55,838 bases of DNA from Chlorobiota bacterium (GCA_013153405.1 JAADEM010000051.1:1-55838); one strand, 5' to 3'. Positions 1 through 8,006 are shown, counted from the first letter of the stretch. Translations and numbers: made by a program. The notes: generated by a model not told the origin, from the letters alone.

Positions 1-123
1 ATGTCCAAAAAGTAAAAAACAGACGTCATTGCGAGGAGGAACGACGAAGCAATCTCTTGATTATCAATGCTTGTGAATTTAGAGATTCCTTTATTTCATT
101 CGGAATAACGACTTTTTGGACAT
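1..123. repeat. Short dispersed element with 13-bp terminal inverted repeats (copy 1)
   Basis: ATGTCCAAAAAGT at 1-13 is the exact reverse complement of ACTTTTTGGACAT at 111-123. The interior carries GTCATTGCGAGGAGG and GACGAAGCAATC, a phrase type that recurs in many bacterial genomes. A second, longer relative in the opposite orientation lies at 27975-28363. It has no coding capacity. It looks like a non-autonomous, MITE-like repeat. The left end coincides with the window edge, so it could extend further. Confidence 0.7.
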
Positions 124-147
124 CCTCATAACATAAAAAAACATAAA

Positions 148-540
148 ATGAATAAAGAATTAACAGTACTCATTTTCTTGTTGGTTACAGCATTTATCTT
201 TCTAAAATGCTCCACAGATTTCGCATCAGGAACTTTAACAGAAAAGGATAACAATAAAACCATTGAGCTTGAAATGGACTCGCCTTTCACTGTACAGCTT
301 ACCGGAGAGCACGGCTCAGGTAATGTATGGGAAGTAATATCTGACAATACTCCGGTTGTTGTTCTGGAGAAAACTGATACATTACAAAAAAAAGATAAAG
401 ATATCTACACATTTACATTTAAAGCAAAAGATGAGGGAGAACAATTTATTGAGATTGTATACGGAAACGATTCTGAAATATTAAAAACATTTAAATTAAA
501 AATAATTTGTGGAACAATGGGACGTATACTTTCGGAGTGA
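148..540 (+). CDS. Secreted or anchored chagasin-like (I42-type) peptidase inhibitor
   Basis: A 130-residue exported protein. An N-terminal hydrophobic segment at residues 5-19 is followed by Cys21; the lipobox is poor (FLKC), so lipidation is uncertain. The mature part fits the chagasin/I42 plan of cysteine-protease inhibitors: LTGEHGSGNVW (51-61) sits where the family has its NPTTG-x-x-W loop, and FTFKAKDEGEQFIEIVY (89-105) matches the later beta strands. The Thr-Thr of the classic loop is replaced, so inhibition is inferred from fold similarity only. It starts 25 nt after repeat copy 1 and converges on the META-domain gene. A generic immunoglobulin-like lipoprotein is the alternative. Confidence 0.6.
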   Translation: MNKELTVLIFLLVTAFIFLKCSTDFASGTLTEKDNNKTIELEMDSPFTVQLTGEHGSGNVWEVISDNTPVVVLEKTDTLQKKDKDIYTFTFKAKDEGEQFIEIVYGNDSEILKTFKLKIICGTMGRILSE

Positions 541-574
541 ATAGTTGAAGATTTTTCGGCTGATATTGGTTGAA

Positions 575-1015
575 TTATTTCTCAGCCTTAAAAATTAATA
601 AAACCTCATTACCTTTTAAGAGCTTTAATTTATCTGCAGATATTTTAAAATTGTCAGTACCGTTTAGCAGTTTAAAGAATTCATGTTCAGGTACTCCCAT
701 GCAATATGCTTTTGTTGATGTCAGAACTCCTGTTTTTATTTTATTTCCGCTTATATTAACCTGGCCGTTAAAAGAGTTACAACCGCTATGACCGGTGATT
801 TGTCCTTTTTCTTCATCTATAATCAGATACGGAATACGTTTTTTAAATCCTGCTTCCGACGGTTTCTGTCCTTTATATGAAATTAAAATCCACTTTGTTT
901 TATTTATTGGCATTGTTTCGGATTGTTGGGTTGTATTTTTCGTTTTCTGAATTTTTGCAGAACTGCAACTTAAAGCTGATAATGTAATAATTATAATAAA
1001 AATGGTATTTTTCAT
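575..1015 (-). CDS. META/HslJ-domain lipoprotein
   Basis: A 146-residue lipoprotein. The signal peptide ends in LSALSC with lipidated Cys17, followed by a Ser/Lys/Thr-rich linker to about residue 40 and then one META (DUF306/HslJ) domain. Typical family signals are the opening W-x-L-x-x-Y near 42 and the GCNSFNG core at 78-84. Such proteins are membrane-anchored envelope factors linked in other bacteria to stress or antibiotic resistance; no enzymatic role is known. It converges on the preceding gene, with only 34 nt between stop codons. The family call is firm, the biological role open. Confidence 0.8.
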   Translation of the reverse strand: MKNTIFIIIITLSALSCSSAKIQKTKNTTQQSETMPINKTKWILISYKGQKPSEAGFKKRIPYLIIDEEKGQITGHSGCNSFNGQVNISGNKIKTGVLTSTKAYCMGVPEHEFFKLLNGTDNFKISADKLKLLKGNEVLLIFKAEK

Positions 1016-1058
1016 TACACTGAATTTTAATGTTTACTATATTTAACAACAATAACTG

Positions 1059-1087
1059 TGCAAAAAAGGTTTTTGCAGGTATATTTG
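1059..1087 (+). promoter_or_regulatory. Promoter -7 element with adjoining inverted repeat
   Basis: TATATTTG at 1080-1087 matches the Bacteroidota TAnnTTTG -7 element and ends 26 nt before the start at 1114. Immediately upstream, TGCAAAAA (1059-1066) and TTTTTGCA (1070-1077) form a perfect 8-bp inverted repeat with a 3-nt spacer, between the -7 and -33 positions. This is a plausible operator, though the binding protein is unknown. Confidence 0.5.
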
Positions 1088-1113
1088 GAATGTACACACT
1101 AAAAAAATAAAAA

Positions 1114-1653
1114 ATGAGTGAAAATACAATAACAGTAGGAACCCGTGTTGAACATCCCAGATACGGTGAAGGAATAGTTGCCGGTATTTCTCTGGCATCA
1201 TATGAAATATTTTTTGAACAGGGTGGCAAAGTCGAGATACTTAAAAGCAATACTGACTTGAAAATACTGGAAATACCTGAAGATGCAGAAGAAACATCAG
1301 TATCGCTTGATGATATCACAAAGGCCATAAGTATGGTGCTTGACAGATATGGTATCCTGCCTGTTGAAGCAGAACTCGGTAAAAAGTGGGAAGGAGGCAG
1401 GGTTGTTATTTATCCGGGAAATGACAACCTGCAACCGAAAGAGATTCCAATTGATGTTTTCTTTCACAAGATAGTAATGGTACGAGATCGGTTGCGTGTA
1501 CTTGAGCAGAATATAAACTCTAGTGATTCTCTTACAGATGAAGAAAAAGTTCATATTCAGCAATATATTACACGGGCATACGGCAGTCTTACCACATTCA
1601 ATATTCTGTTCGATGATAAATCTGATTACTTTGTTGGTAGCAGATCGAAATAA
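1114..1653 (+). CDS. CarD/Tudor-like N-terminal domain protein of unknown function
   Basis: A 179-residue soluble protein. Residues 5-45 (VGTRVEHPRYGEGIV onward) resemble the small beta-barrel of CarD-type and UvrD C-terminal Tudor domains, which bind RNA polymerase. The rest, residues 60-175, is alpha/beta with many charged residues and no motif I recognise; it looks like the uncharacterised C-terminal part of a conserved Bacteroidota protein. It has its own promoter-like sequence at 1059-1087. Its stop codon is 1 nt from the end of the convergent TRIC gene. A nucleic-acid or RNA-polymerase-related role is inferred only from the N-terminal domain. Confidence 0.7.
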   Translation: MSENTITVGTRVEHPRYGEGIVAGISLASYEIFFEQGGKVEILKSNTDLKILEIPEDAEETSVSLDDITKAISMVLDRYGILPVEAELGKKWEGGRVVIYPGNDNLQPKEIPIDVFFHKIVMVRDRLRVLEQNINSSDSLTDEEKVHIQQYITRAYGSLTTFNILFDDKSDYFVGSRSK

Positions 1654-1654
1654 A

Positions 1655-2269
1655 TCAGTCTTTTTTTATAGACAGGCGTGGAAGTGAAATATTATATCTT
1701 ACTGCAAGTATTCTAATTGTAATTATTGAAAGAATAGTTAAACTCTGAACAAACACTTCGCTTATGTTTAGGTAGTGAAGCATCAGGTATATTAATGCCC
1801 CGGCAATACATGCGGTTGCATAAATCTCTTTTTTAAAAATCAACGGAACTTCATTTGTAAGTGTGTCACGGATAATTCCACCCACAACTGCTGATGTAAT
1901 TCCCATAATAACCGCCAGTGCGGGGTGAATCCCAAACTCCAGAGCTTTGTTAAGGCCTATTATTGTGAATATTGCAATTCCTATTGTGTCGAACAGAAAC
2001 ATGGTTCTGCGAAGCTTCATAACCTGTTTGCTGAAAAGTATTGTTATCATTACTCCGGCCAGAATAACCAGAAAATAATTAATTGTTCTCATCCAGGCTA
2101 CCGGTGTGTAGCCTAACATCATATCACGAAGGGTTCCGCCGCCCACTGCGGTTACAAAGCCTATAACGGTTGCACCGAAAAAATCAAGTCGTTTATTTGC
2201 GGCCGTAAGTGTTCCGCTGATGGCAAAAACCATTGTTCCGATATAATCAAAGATCTCAATGAAATTCAT
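1655..2269 (-). CDS. TRIC-type (UPF0126/YicG) cation channel family protein
   Basis: A 204-residue membrane protein with seven predicted hydrophobic helices. It shows the duplicated three-helix architecture of prokaryotic TRIC channels: GGGTLRDM at 43-50 and GGIIRDTL at 130-137 are the two copies of the glycine-rich, Arg-Asp pore motif. Family members form homotrimeric monovalent cation channels in the cytoplasmic membrane. The length matches the family (about 200-210). A TAAGTTTG sequence lies on this strand at 2282-2275, too close to the ATG for a normal leader, so the transcript may be leaderless or the match fortuitous. Confidence 0.9.
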   Translation of the reverse strand: MNFIEIFDYIGTMVFAISGTLTAANKRLDFFGATVIGFVTAVGGGTLRDMMLGYTPVAWMRTINYFLVILAGVMITILFSKQVMKLRRTMFLFDTIGIAIFTIIGLNKALEFGIHPALAVIMGITSAVVGGIIRDTLTNEVPLIFKKEIYATACIAGALIYLMLHYLNISEVFVQSLTILSIITIRILAVRYNISLPRLSIKKD

Positions 2270-2615
2270 AACAACAAACTTAATAAAATGAATACTAAAA
2301 ATGAAAAACTTAAATGTACAGGTGGCTATTTGTGTTTAAAACTATAAATGAGTTCTTCAACAAAGGCCGGTAAAAAAAATCCAAATGTTTTTTGAAGGAT
2401 AGTTTCATTTCTTTTTTTATTGCGATAACAGGAAGTATTAAACCAACAGGTAAAAAGTATCTGAAGTGTAACAGGTATTTAACGTTGTTTGTGGGTATGA
2501 GATTTATTATGTTGATAAATATCATTATAAAATGATATGTTTTAGTCATATTTAATTGACCTTCTCTTTTATTTTACAGATATTGCAAGCTGTTAAATTT
2601 TAAAATGATATAGTT
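2270..2615. other. Intergenic region between divergent TRIC and MscS genes
   Basis: 346 bp between two divergently transcribed channel genes. A minus-strand reading frame at 2310-2549 (79 residues, two hydrophobic stretches) exists, but it has no family resemblance, no promoter-like sequence and unremarkable codon use, so I do not call it a gene. TAAATTTT upstream of the MscS start is a 7/8 match to the -7 consensus. Nothing else was seen. Confidence 0.5.
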
Positions 2616-3437
2616 ATGAATTATGACGGAATTTTAGTCTTTGGAGATAAAGATTATGGTTTTATTATTGAGTATGGTATCCAACTTATTATTGCCATTG
2701 TTGCATTACTTGTTGGGTTCTGGGTTATTCAAAAGATAGTTAAAGCAACAAGAAATCTGATGCAAAAAAGAAAAGTGGACCCCACACTTGTTCCTTTTCT
2801 TGTAAGTATGATATCTGTTTCGCTGAAGGTGCTTTTGCTGATAAGTGTTATCTCATATTTCGGTATACCGATGACATCATTTGTGGCTTTGATTGGTGCT
2901 GCAGGACTTGCTGTTGGTATGGCTCTTTCCGGAACCCTTCAGAATTTTGCAGGCGGAGTTATCTTGCTTGTTCTTAAACCTTTTAAGGTAGGGGATTTTA
3001 TAGAAGCTCAGGGATATATGGGGATTGTAAACGAGATACTGATTTTTAATACTATTTTAACAACTCCTGACAACAAAAGAGTTATTATTCCCAATGGCGG
3101 TTTGTCGACCGGTGCATTGACTAACTATTCGGCCGAAAAAACACGCAGGGTTGATTTGACTTTCGGTATTGGTTATTCAGATGATATTGATAAGGCAAAA
3201 TCAGTTATCACAGATGTAATTAACAAGTGTGAAAAAATATTGAAAGATCCGGCTCCTTTTATAGGTGTGGTTGAACTGGCAGACAGTTCTGTTAATCTGG
3301 TTACAAGGGTTTGGACTGAGACTCCCGATTACTGGAATGTGTTTTTTTATATGCAGGAGAATGTTAAAAAAGAGTTTGACAGACAAGGAATATCAATACC
3401 CTTCCCACAGCATGACATTCATATGATTAATGATTAA
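2616..3437 (+). CDS. Small-conductance mechanosensitive channel (MscS family)
   Basis: A 273-residue channel that opens on membrane tension to release solutes in hypo-osmotic shock. Two leading transmembrane helices (about 20-42 and 60-84) precede the pore helix TM3 at 88-115, which shows the Gly/Ala-packed pattern AALIG-type to GMALSGTLQNFAGG (101-114). The beta domain follows from KPFKVGDFIE (121-130), and the cytoplasmic vestibule domain runs to the C-terminus. Length is close to E. coli MscS (286). It stands alone; an 8-bp inverted repeat (3458-3465/3477-3484) follows the stop but lacks a T tract, so it is at best a weak terminator. Confidence 0.93.
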   Translation: MNYDGILVFGDKDYGFIIEYGIQLIIAIVALLVGFWVIQKIVKATRNLMQKRKVDPTLVPFLVSMISVSLKVLLLISVISYFGIPMTSFVALIGAAGLAVGMALSGTLQNFAGGVILLVLKPFKVGDFIEAQGYMGIVNEILIFNTILTTPDNKRVIIPNGGLSTGALTNYSAEKTRRVDLTFGIGYSDDIDKAKSVITDVINKCEKILKDPAPFIGVVELADSSVNLVTRVWTETPDYWNVFFYMQENVKKEFDRQGISIPFPQHDIHMIND

Positions 3438-3510
3438 TATGGTAAATGTTTATTTTTCATAACAATTCTTATTTTGTTGTTATGAGTTCAGAAATGAAAG
3501 AGATTTTAAT

Positions 3511-3518
3511 TACTTTTG
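3511..3518 (+). promoter_or_regulatory. Candidate -7 element for pyrBI leader
   Basis: TACTTTTG matches TAnnTTTG exactly. No clear TTTG is found at the expected -33 position, so confidence is moderate. Transcription would begin near 3525, giving a leader of about 205 nt ahead of pyrB. Confidence 0.4.
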
Positions 3519-3525
3519 AAACGAA

Positions 3526-3642
3526 ATGAGATGTAGAAAAAATATATATCAGAAACATGTCAAAACGATGAAAATGACAGAAGGTTCATTTAGAGATGAA
3601 GTTCTATATCCGTTATTTCATTTTGTTATAAAAGAATTTTAA
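3526..3642 (+). CDS. Possible pyrBI leader peptide
   Basis: A 38-codon open frame from ATG at 3526, or 24 codons from the in-frame ATG at 3568, which leaves a more usual leader after the -7 element at 3511-3518. It ends 8 nt before the terminator hairpin at 3651. The last codons and flank are T-rich on the coding strand (3605-3640), as in the enterobacterial pyrL leader, where UTP-dependent pausing couples ribosome position to termination. No homology is recognised. Coding status rests on position and arrangement only. Confidence 0.3.
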   Translation: MRCRKNIYQKHVKTMKMTEGSFRDEVLYPLFHFVIKEF

Positions 3643-3650
3643 AGTATACA

Positions 3651-3683
3651 AAAAGACCTGATTTATATTCAGGTCTTTTTTTT
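3651..3683 (+). terminator. Intrinsic terminator upstream of pyrB
   Basis: AAAAGACCTGA (3651-3661) pairs perfectly with TCAGGTCTTTT (3669-3679) across a 7-nt loop, and an eight-T tract runs to 3683. It lies 47 nt before the pyrB start and 213 nt after the mscS-family stop. It can end the upstream transcript, act as a pyrBI attenuator, or both. Confidence 0.85.
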
Positions 3684-3730
3684 GGTTGAATTTTTAATAC
3701 ATAGTTATAACATTTAATTTTTTAATACCG

Positions 3731-4639
3731 ATGAAAGGTAAAAGCTTAGTATCCATCTCCGACTTCTCAAAAGATGAGATAATGGAAATTGTAAGGCTGG
3801 CCGGTGATTTTGAAGCCAATCCCGGACAACCGTTACTAAACGGTAAAGTTGTTGCAAGTCTGTTTTTTGAGCCATCAACACGAACCCGGTTAAGTTTTGA
3901 AACTGCAATTAACAGATTGGCAGGTAGTGTAGTGGGGTTTACCGATTCGTCTTCATCATCAACCACAAAAGGAGAGTCTCTGAAAGACACCATTAAAATG
4001 GTAAGTAATTATGCAGATCTTATTGTGATGCGCCACCCACTGGAAGGCTCGGCAAGATATGCTTCGGAGGTTTCGGATGTTCCGGTGATAAATGCAGGAG
4101 ACGGAGCTAATCAACATCCGACACAAACCCTGCTCGATCTTTATTCGATTTATAAAACACAGGGAACGCTTGAAAACCTTAATATATTTCTTGTGGGTGA
4201 TTTGAAATACGGACGTACTGTTCACAGCTTGTTAATGGCAATGTCTCTGTTTAATCCCATATTTAATTTTATATCTCCCGAAGAACTGAAAATGCCGGAA
4301 GAATATAAAATGTTTCTTGACTCCAAAGGCATTCGCTATTTTGAACATAGTGAGTTTACCGATATAATATCCGAAGCCGATATTCTTTATATGACACGTG
4401 TTCAACGTGAAAGATTTTCAGATCCCATAGAGTATGAAAAAGTAAAGAATGTATATGTTCTTCGCAATTCAATGCTTGATAATACTAAAGATAACCTTCG
4501 TATTCTTCACCCTCTTCCCAGGGTAAATGAGATTCATACCGATGTTGATGAAAATCCAAAGGCCTATTACTTTGAACAGGCCGAAAACGGTGTTTATACA
4601 CGTATGGCCATTATGGCTGCAATTTTAGGTTTAAAATAG
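3731..4639 (+). CDS. pyrB: Aspartate carbamoyltransferase catalytic subunit
   Basis: Catalyses carbamoyl phosphate + L-aspartate to N-carbamoyl-L-aspartate, the committed step of pyrimidine synthesis. The 302 residues match the catalytic chain (about 310). The carbamoyl-phosphate loop is [13 protein letters not shown] (residues 45-57), HPTQTLLDL lies near 130, and the HPLPRV loop of the aspartate domain lies near 260. pyrI follows 15 nt downstream, so the enzyme should assemble as the allosteric c6r6 holoenzyme. Upstream is a terminator and a possible leader peptide, suggesting attenuation control by pyrimidine level. Confidence 0.97.
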   Translation: MKGKSLVSISDFSKDEIMEIVRLAGDFEANPGQPLLNGKVVASLFFEPSTRTRLSFETAINRLAGSVVGFTDSSSSSTTKGESLKDTIKMVSNYADLIVMRHPLEGSARYASEVSDVPVINAGDGANQHPTQTLLDLYSIYKTQGTLENLNIFLVGDLKYGRTVHSLLMAMSLFNPIFNFISPEELKMPEEYKMFLDSKGIRYFEHSEFTDIISEADILYMTRVQRERFSDPIEYEKVKNVYVLRNSMLDNTKDNLRILHPLPRVNEIHTDVDENPKAYYFEQAENGVYTRMAIMAAILGLK

Positions 4640-4654
4640 ATTAAAATTAAAGTT

Positions 4655-5110
4655 ATGAGCCACAAAAAATTAAAAGTAAGTGCTATTAAGAATGGTACGG
4701 TTATTGACCATATACCGGCAAATCACCTTTTTAAAGTAATCTCGATTCTTGGTCTGGATAAAATATCAAATCAGATAACCTTTGGAACAAACCTGGAGAG
4801 TCATAAGCTTAATCATAAAGCTATTATTAAGGTTACCGATAAGTATTTTGAGGATAATGAAATAAATAAAATAGCACTTATTGCTCCGACAGCCAAGCTT
4901 AACATTATTAAAGATTATGAGGTTATTGAAAAAAAGGTTGTTGATATTCCAGATGAGGTTGTTGGTATTGTGAAATGTTTCAATCCTAAATGTATTACTA
5001 ACAAAGAGGATATAACCACCCGTTTTTCGGTGGTTTCAAAAGAAGAACTAGCATTGAAGTGTCATTACTGTGAAAAAATAACAAGTGAAGAACATCTGAC
5101 AATAATTTAA
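4655..5110 (+). CDS. pyrI: Aspartate carbamoyltransferase regulatory subunit
   Basis: Binds CTP/ATP and transmits allosteric control to PyrB. The 151 residues equal the usual length. The N-terminal nucleotide-binding domain occupies 1-100 (VSAIKNGTVIDHIPA at the start). The C-terminal zinc domain has the four ligands Cys108, Cys113, Cys136 and Cys139, with C-x4-C and C-x2-C spacing, which are needed for contact with the catalytic chains. Cotranscribed with pyrB. Confidence 0.96.
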   Translation: MSHKKLKVSAIKNGTVIDHIPANHLFKVISILGLDKISNQITFGTNLESHKLNHKAIIKVTDKYFEDNEINKIALIAPTAKLNIIKDYEVIEKKVVDIPDEVVGIVKCFNPKCITNKEDITTRFSVVSKEELALKCHYCEKITSEEHLTII

Positions 5111-5136
5111 CAGTAAAAATAATATCTTAATATAGT

Positions 5137-5144
5137 TATCTTTG
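5137..5144 (+). promoter_or_regulatory. Promoter -7 element of the flavin reductase gene
   Basis: TATCTTTG matches TAnnTTTG and ends 23 nt before the ATG at 5168, suggesting a transcript start separate from pyrBI. Confidence 0.5.
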
Positions 5145-5167
5145 CTAAAGATTATTAATAGTTATTA

Positions 5168-5770
5168 ATGTCAAAAATTAGCTGGAAACCCGGAAATATG
5201 CTCTATCCTTTGCCTGCGGTAATGGTAACGGTTGGTGATAAACCGGAGAATTATAATATTATTACAATTGCCTGGACCGGAACTATCTGTTCCGATCCTC
5301 CGATGTTGTATATTTCAGTTAGGCCTGGCAGACACTCTTATCATATTCTGAAAGAAACCGGAGAGTTTGTTATAAACCTTACGACAAAAGAACTGGCTTT
5401 TGCTACTGACTGGTGCGGTGTACGTTCGGGAAGAAAGTACAACAAATTTGAAAAAATGAACCTTTCGATAGGAAAATCCGTAAAGGTTAAAGCGCCTGCA
5501 ATTGAAGAGTCGCCAGTAAATATTGAATGTAAAGTGACTGATGTCAGAAAACTTGGTTCTCATGATATGTTTATTGCCGAGGTTGTAAATGTACAGGTTG
5601 ATGAAAGTTTTATAAATGAGAATACAGGAGCACTTGAACTTAACAAAGCGGGGTTAATTACATACTCTCATGGTAATTATTTTGAAATTGGGAAAAAAAT
5701 AGGCAAGTTTGGATTCTCTGTTGAAAAAAAGAAGAAAAAAAAGAAACGGAAAAATAGTAATAGAAACTGA
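5168..5770 (+). CDS. Flavin reductase family protein (FMN-binding split barrel)
   Basis: A 200-residue cytoplasmic flavoprotein of the flavin-reductase/HpaC-like split-barrel group. Typical elements are the N-terminal PAVMVTVG and YNIITIAWTG segments (18-43), the PPMLYISVRPGRHSY flavin-contact stretch (48-62), TGEFVINL, and the AEVVNVQVD strand. Members reduce FMN/FAD with NAD(P)H or bind FMN for an unknown partner. The C-terminus after residue 180 is a lysine tract (over ten Lys/Arg), absent from most relatives; it may bind nucleic acid or membrane, or be of no consequence. The next gene starts 12 nt downstream. Confidence 0.85.
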   Translation: MSKISWKPGNMLYPLPAVMVTVGDKPENYNIITIAWTGTICSDPPMLYISVRPGRHSYHILKETGEFVINLTTKELAFATDWCGVRSGRKYNKFEKMNLSIGKSVKVKAPAIEESPVNIECKVTDVRKLGSHDMFIAEVVNVQVDESFINENTGALELNKAGLITYSHGNYFEIGKKIGKFGFSVEKKKKKKKRKNSNRN

Positions 5771-5782
5771 AGATAATTAGTT

Positions 5783-6388
5783 ATGGATAAATTAAGCACT
5801 ACATGGTTAGGAGAATTTAAAAGTGTAATATTTCTTGCACTTGGTGTTATTGCTGTTGTCAGAGTACGGTATGAAGGGATGTTTGAAATGCTGCCATTTC
5901 TTTTGTTCCTTTTCCTGGTACTTTTCGGAATGATTGCATTTTTTCGTTTTGGGGAAGTATATATTCTAAAACGAACCCAGAATAAAACTATGGATATATT
6001 TGCAGGATTGTTAAACCTTGCGTTCGTTTTCTGGACAATAGCTGAGCTGGTAAAATATCCTAATGAAGATTATAAAGTTTTTGCAGGAAATGCTTTTTTA
6101 ATCATAGCGGTTTGGTTGGCAATTTTAATACTTTGGGGGCTGATTCAAGGGGTTAATCTTTTGATAAAAAAAGATGTTTTAGGAAATCTTATACTTATAG
6201 AGACCATATTATCCATTTTGTTAATGTTCTTCTTTTACAGGGTTACATCGGCAATTAAGAATGATACTCTAGATGTAAGAATACTTATGAATTTCGGAAT
6301 GTTCTGTATATCGCTTGCCGTAATTTCATATTTGCATACCAGAGTTGCAAAATATATTGTAAGAAATGCTCTTTCTGATAAATCGTGA
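5783..6388 (+). CDS. Integral membrane protein, unknown function
   Basis: A 201-residue protein with about six hydrophobic helices (roughly 13-28, 36-53, 68-88, 100-124, 135-152 and 165-185) and short charged loops. I recognise no family motif. It is likely translated from the flavin reductase transcript (12 nt gap). It converges on the MFS gene 53 nt away, with no strong terminator between them. Charge distribution suggests a cytoplasmic membrane location. Confidence 0.65.
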   Translation: MDKLSTTWLGEFKSVIFLALGVIAVVRVRYEGMFEMLPFLLFLFLVLFGMIAFFRFGEVYILKRTQNKTMDIFAGLLNLAFVFWTIAELVKYPNEDYKVFAGNAFLIIAVWLAILILWGLIQGVNLLIKKDVLGNLILIETILSILLMFFFYRVTSAIKNDTLDVRILMNFGMFCISLAVISYLHTRVAKYIVRNALSDKS

Positions 6389-6441
6389 TAGTTCAAGGTG
6401 CAGTAACGTTATAATATACCCATGTTTGCTTTTTTGTTGTG

Positions 6442-7737
6442 TTATCTTGGATGAAGTTTTTCCTTTCTCATTGATATGTACATTATGAGCATTGCAACAG
6501 ACAAAGAGAGAATTCCAATCCAAAATACAGCAGCAAAACTGAACATCTGAAGTACAAATACTCCTATTAATGGTGAGAAAAGAGCCCGTACACCGGTAAG
6601 ACTTAAATGAATAGACTGATAATCGCTAACTTCATCGTTTTTGCAGAAATATGCAGAACCGATATACCATAACAATCCCATTGTAGCCGTGAATAGTCCG
6701 TAAAAGATGTAAGATATTACAAGACTGTAATATATTTTTATACCAAACAATACAACATATTGTCCGAAATATTCAGTCATCTCCATAAAAAACAGATGAA
6801 GCAGCATGAACCCGAATGTGTAAATGGCAAATTTGCGAGGATCAATATTTCCCAGCAGCTTGCCAAAAAACGGGAACAGAACAATTGCTATTGTGTTATA
6901 GGCGTTTTTGTAAAAGGCAACAGTTGAATAGTTCATGTGCAAAACTTTGTCGAAAAATATTGTTATTACTGCAGCTGTAGCCATCCAGGCCAGACCGTAA
7001 AACATAAATGATATCTCAAAGTCGCGGTATGGTTTGTTATTTTTTAGTATTGTGACCATCTTCTTTACCGATGTCCATACTGCACTTAAAAAATGTTTTT
7101 TTGGGGCAGGATTATCACTAATGTGATATTCAATCCGGGTAAGTACGAATATTGAGAATATTCCGAGTATCGCAATAAAAGGATAGATATAGCGGTAGGC
7201 TGAATTGTCAAAATCCAGAAGTAGTCCGAATAAAAAAGTCGCTGTCAGCATCATTATTTTGTTTACGGTTGATGCATAGCCGTAAAGTTTTCCGAAATCG
7301 TTGTGTGAGTATGAATTTTTCAACAGATGATTTATTGCCGGAAACAGTATCGGGTTGGCAAAATAGTATACCATGATTATAGCAAGAAAAGCAAGCTGAT
7401 AAAAATGAGCATTTTCGGGTAACATGGTATCTTCCGGGAAAAAGAACAAGAGTAACAATGGAAGACGGGTAGTTATGGCAACTGTTCGTATCAATTTCTT
7501 TTTGCTCCGGGCCCGGTTCAGAATTTCATTAAGCACAACCGAGAATAAAAGTACAATAACCATTGCCTGAAACAGAAATGCAATCTGGTAGTTTGTTCCT
7601 TTAAGGCTTTTTATCAGTATAAATTCATTTAAAGCAAACAATCCCAGTATAAATCCGTCGATGACAGAATAGATGATGTGGTAGCGAAAACTGTGTTTCG
7701 CATTATCGGGAATATGTGGTATCAGCTTTTTAAACAT
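6442..7737 (-). CDS. MFS-type transporter, substrate unknown
   Basis: A 431-residue protein with about 12 hydrophobic segments in two halves, the size and layout of major facilitator transporters. The loop KKHFLSAVWTSVKKM near 215-230 resembles the central cytoplasmic linker, and basic loops such as NRARSKKKL after the second helix resemble MFS loop 2-3. No substrate motif was found. A TACTTTTG promoter element sits 26 nt upstream of the ATG, supporting this start and monocistronic expression. A nucleoside or sugar exporter cannot be told apart by eye. Confidence 0.7.
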   Translation of the reverse strand: MFKKLIPHIPDNAKHSFRYHIIYSVIDGFILGLFALNEFILIKSLKGTNYQIAFLFQAMVIVLLFSVVLNEILNRARSKKKLIRTVAITTRLPLLLLFFFPEDTMLPENAHFYQLAFLAIIMVYYFANPILFPAINHLLKNSYSHNDFGKLYGYASTVNKIMMLTATFLFGLLLDFDNSAYRYIYPFIAILGIFSIFVLTRIEYHISDNPAPKKHFLSAVWTSVKKMVTILKNNKPYRDFEISFMFYGLAWMATAAVITIFFDKVLHMNYSTVAFYKNAYNTIAIVLFPFFGKLLGNIDPRKFAIYTFGFMLLHLFFMEMTEYFGQYVVLFGIKIYYSLVISYIFYGLFTATMGLLWYIGSAYFCKNDEVSDYQSIHLSLTGVRALFSPLIGVFVLQMFSFAAVFWIGILSLSVAMLIMYISMRKEKLHPR

Positions 7738-7763
7738 CCGGTTTGCCTTGTTTTTTCGATTGG

Positions 7764-7771
7764 CAAAAGTA
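7764..7771 (-). promoter_or_regulatory. Promoter -7 element of the MFS gene
   Basis: On the minus strand the sequence is TACTTTTG, an exact TAnnTTTG, 26 nt upstream of the start at 7737. The rest of 7738-8052 (315 bp) holds no credible gene; a plus-strand frame there overlaps the MFS gene start and this promoter and lacks similarity. Confidence 0.5.
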
Positions 7772-7965
7772 GTATAAATTTTCCGCGAATTATACTAATT
7801 GCTATTGATGGTTTAACGTATTACAGGATACTAGGAAGAATGGTAGATTTTAAGAGAAGAAGTTGTTTAAACGTGTTATGGAGTTTATCCTTAAATCAGG
7901 ATATGGTTATGTATGAATACGTTGTTGAAAGTGTATTTTAAAGTCAGGTTAATATAAACAAAAAT

Positions 7966-8006
7966 AAGGCAGAAACCGCTTGTGATTTGCTATCGGTTTC
8001 TGCCTT
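7966..8006 (-). terminator. Strong intrinsic terminator of the XRE/membrane-protein operon
   Basis: AAGGCAGAAACCG (7966-7978) pairs perfectly over 13 bp with 7994-8006. Read on the minus strand it is followed by TATTTTTGTTT. It lies 46 nt beyond the stop of the membrane-protein gene. Confidence 0.85.

Noticed and set aside
2310-2549. 79-residue minus-strand frame in the TRIC-MscS gap
   Set aside because: Hydrophobic but with no family likeness, promoter or operon context; listed as intergenic.
7678-7941. 87-residue plus-strand frame overlapping the MFS gene start
   Set aside because: No similarity, overlaps the MFS N-terminus and its promoter, and lacks its own upstream signals.
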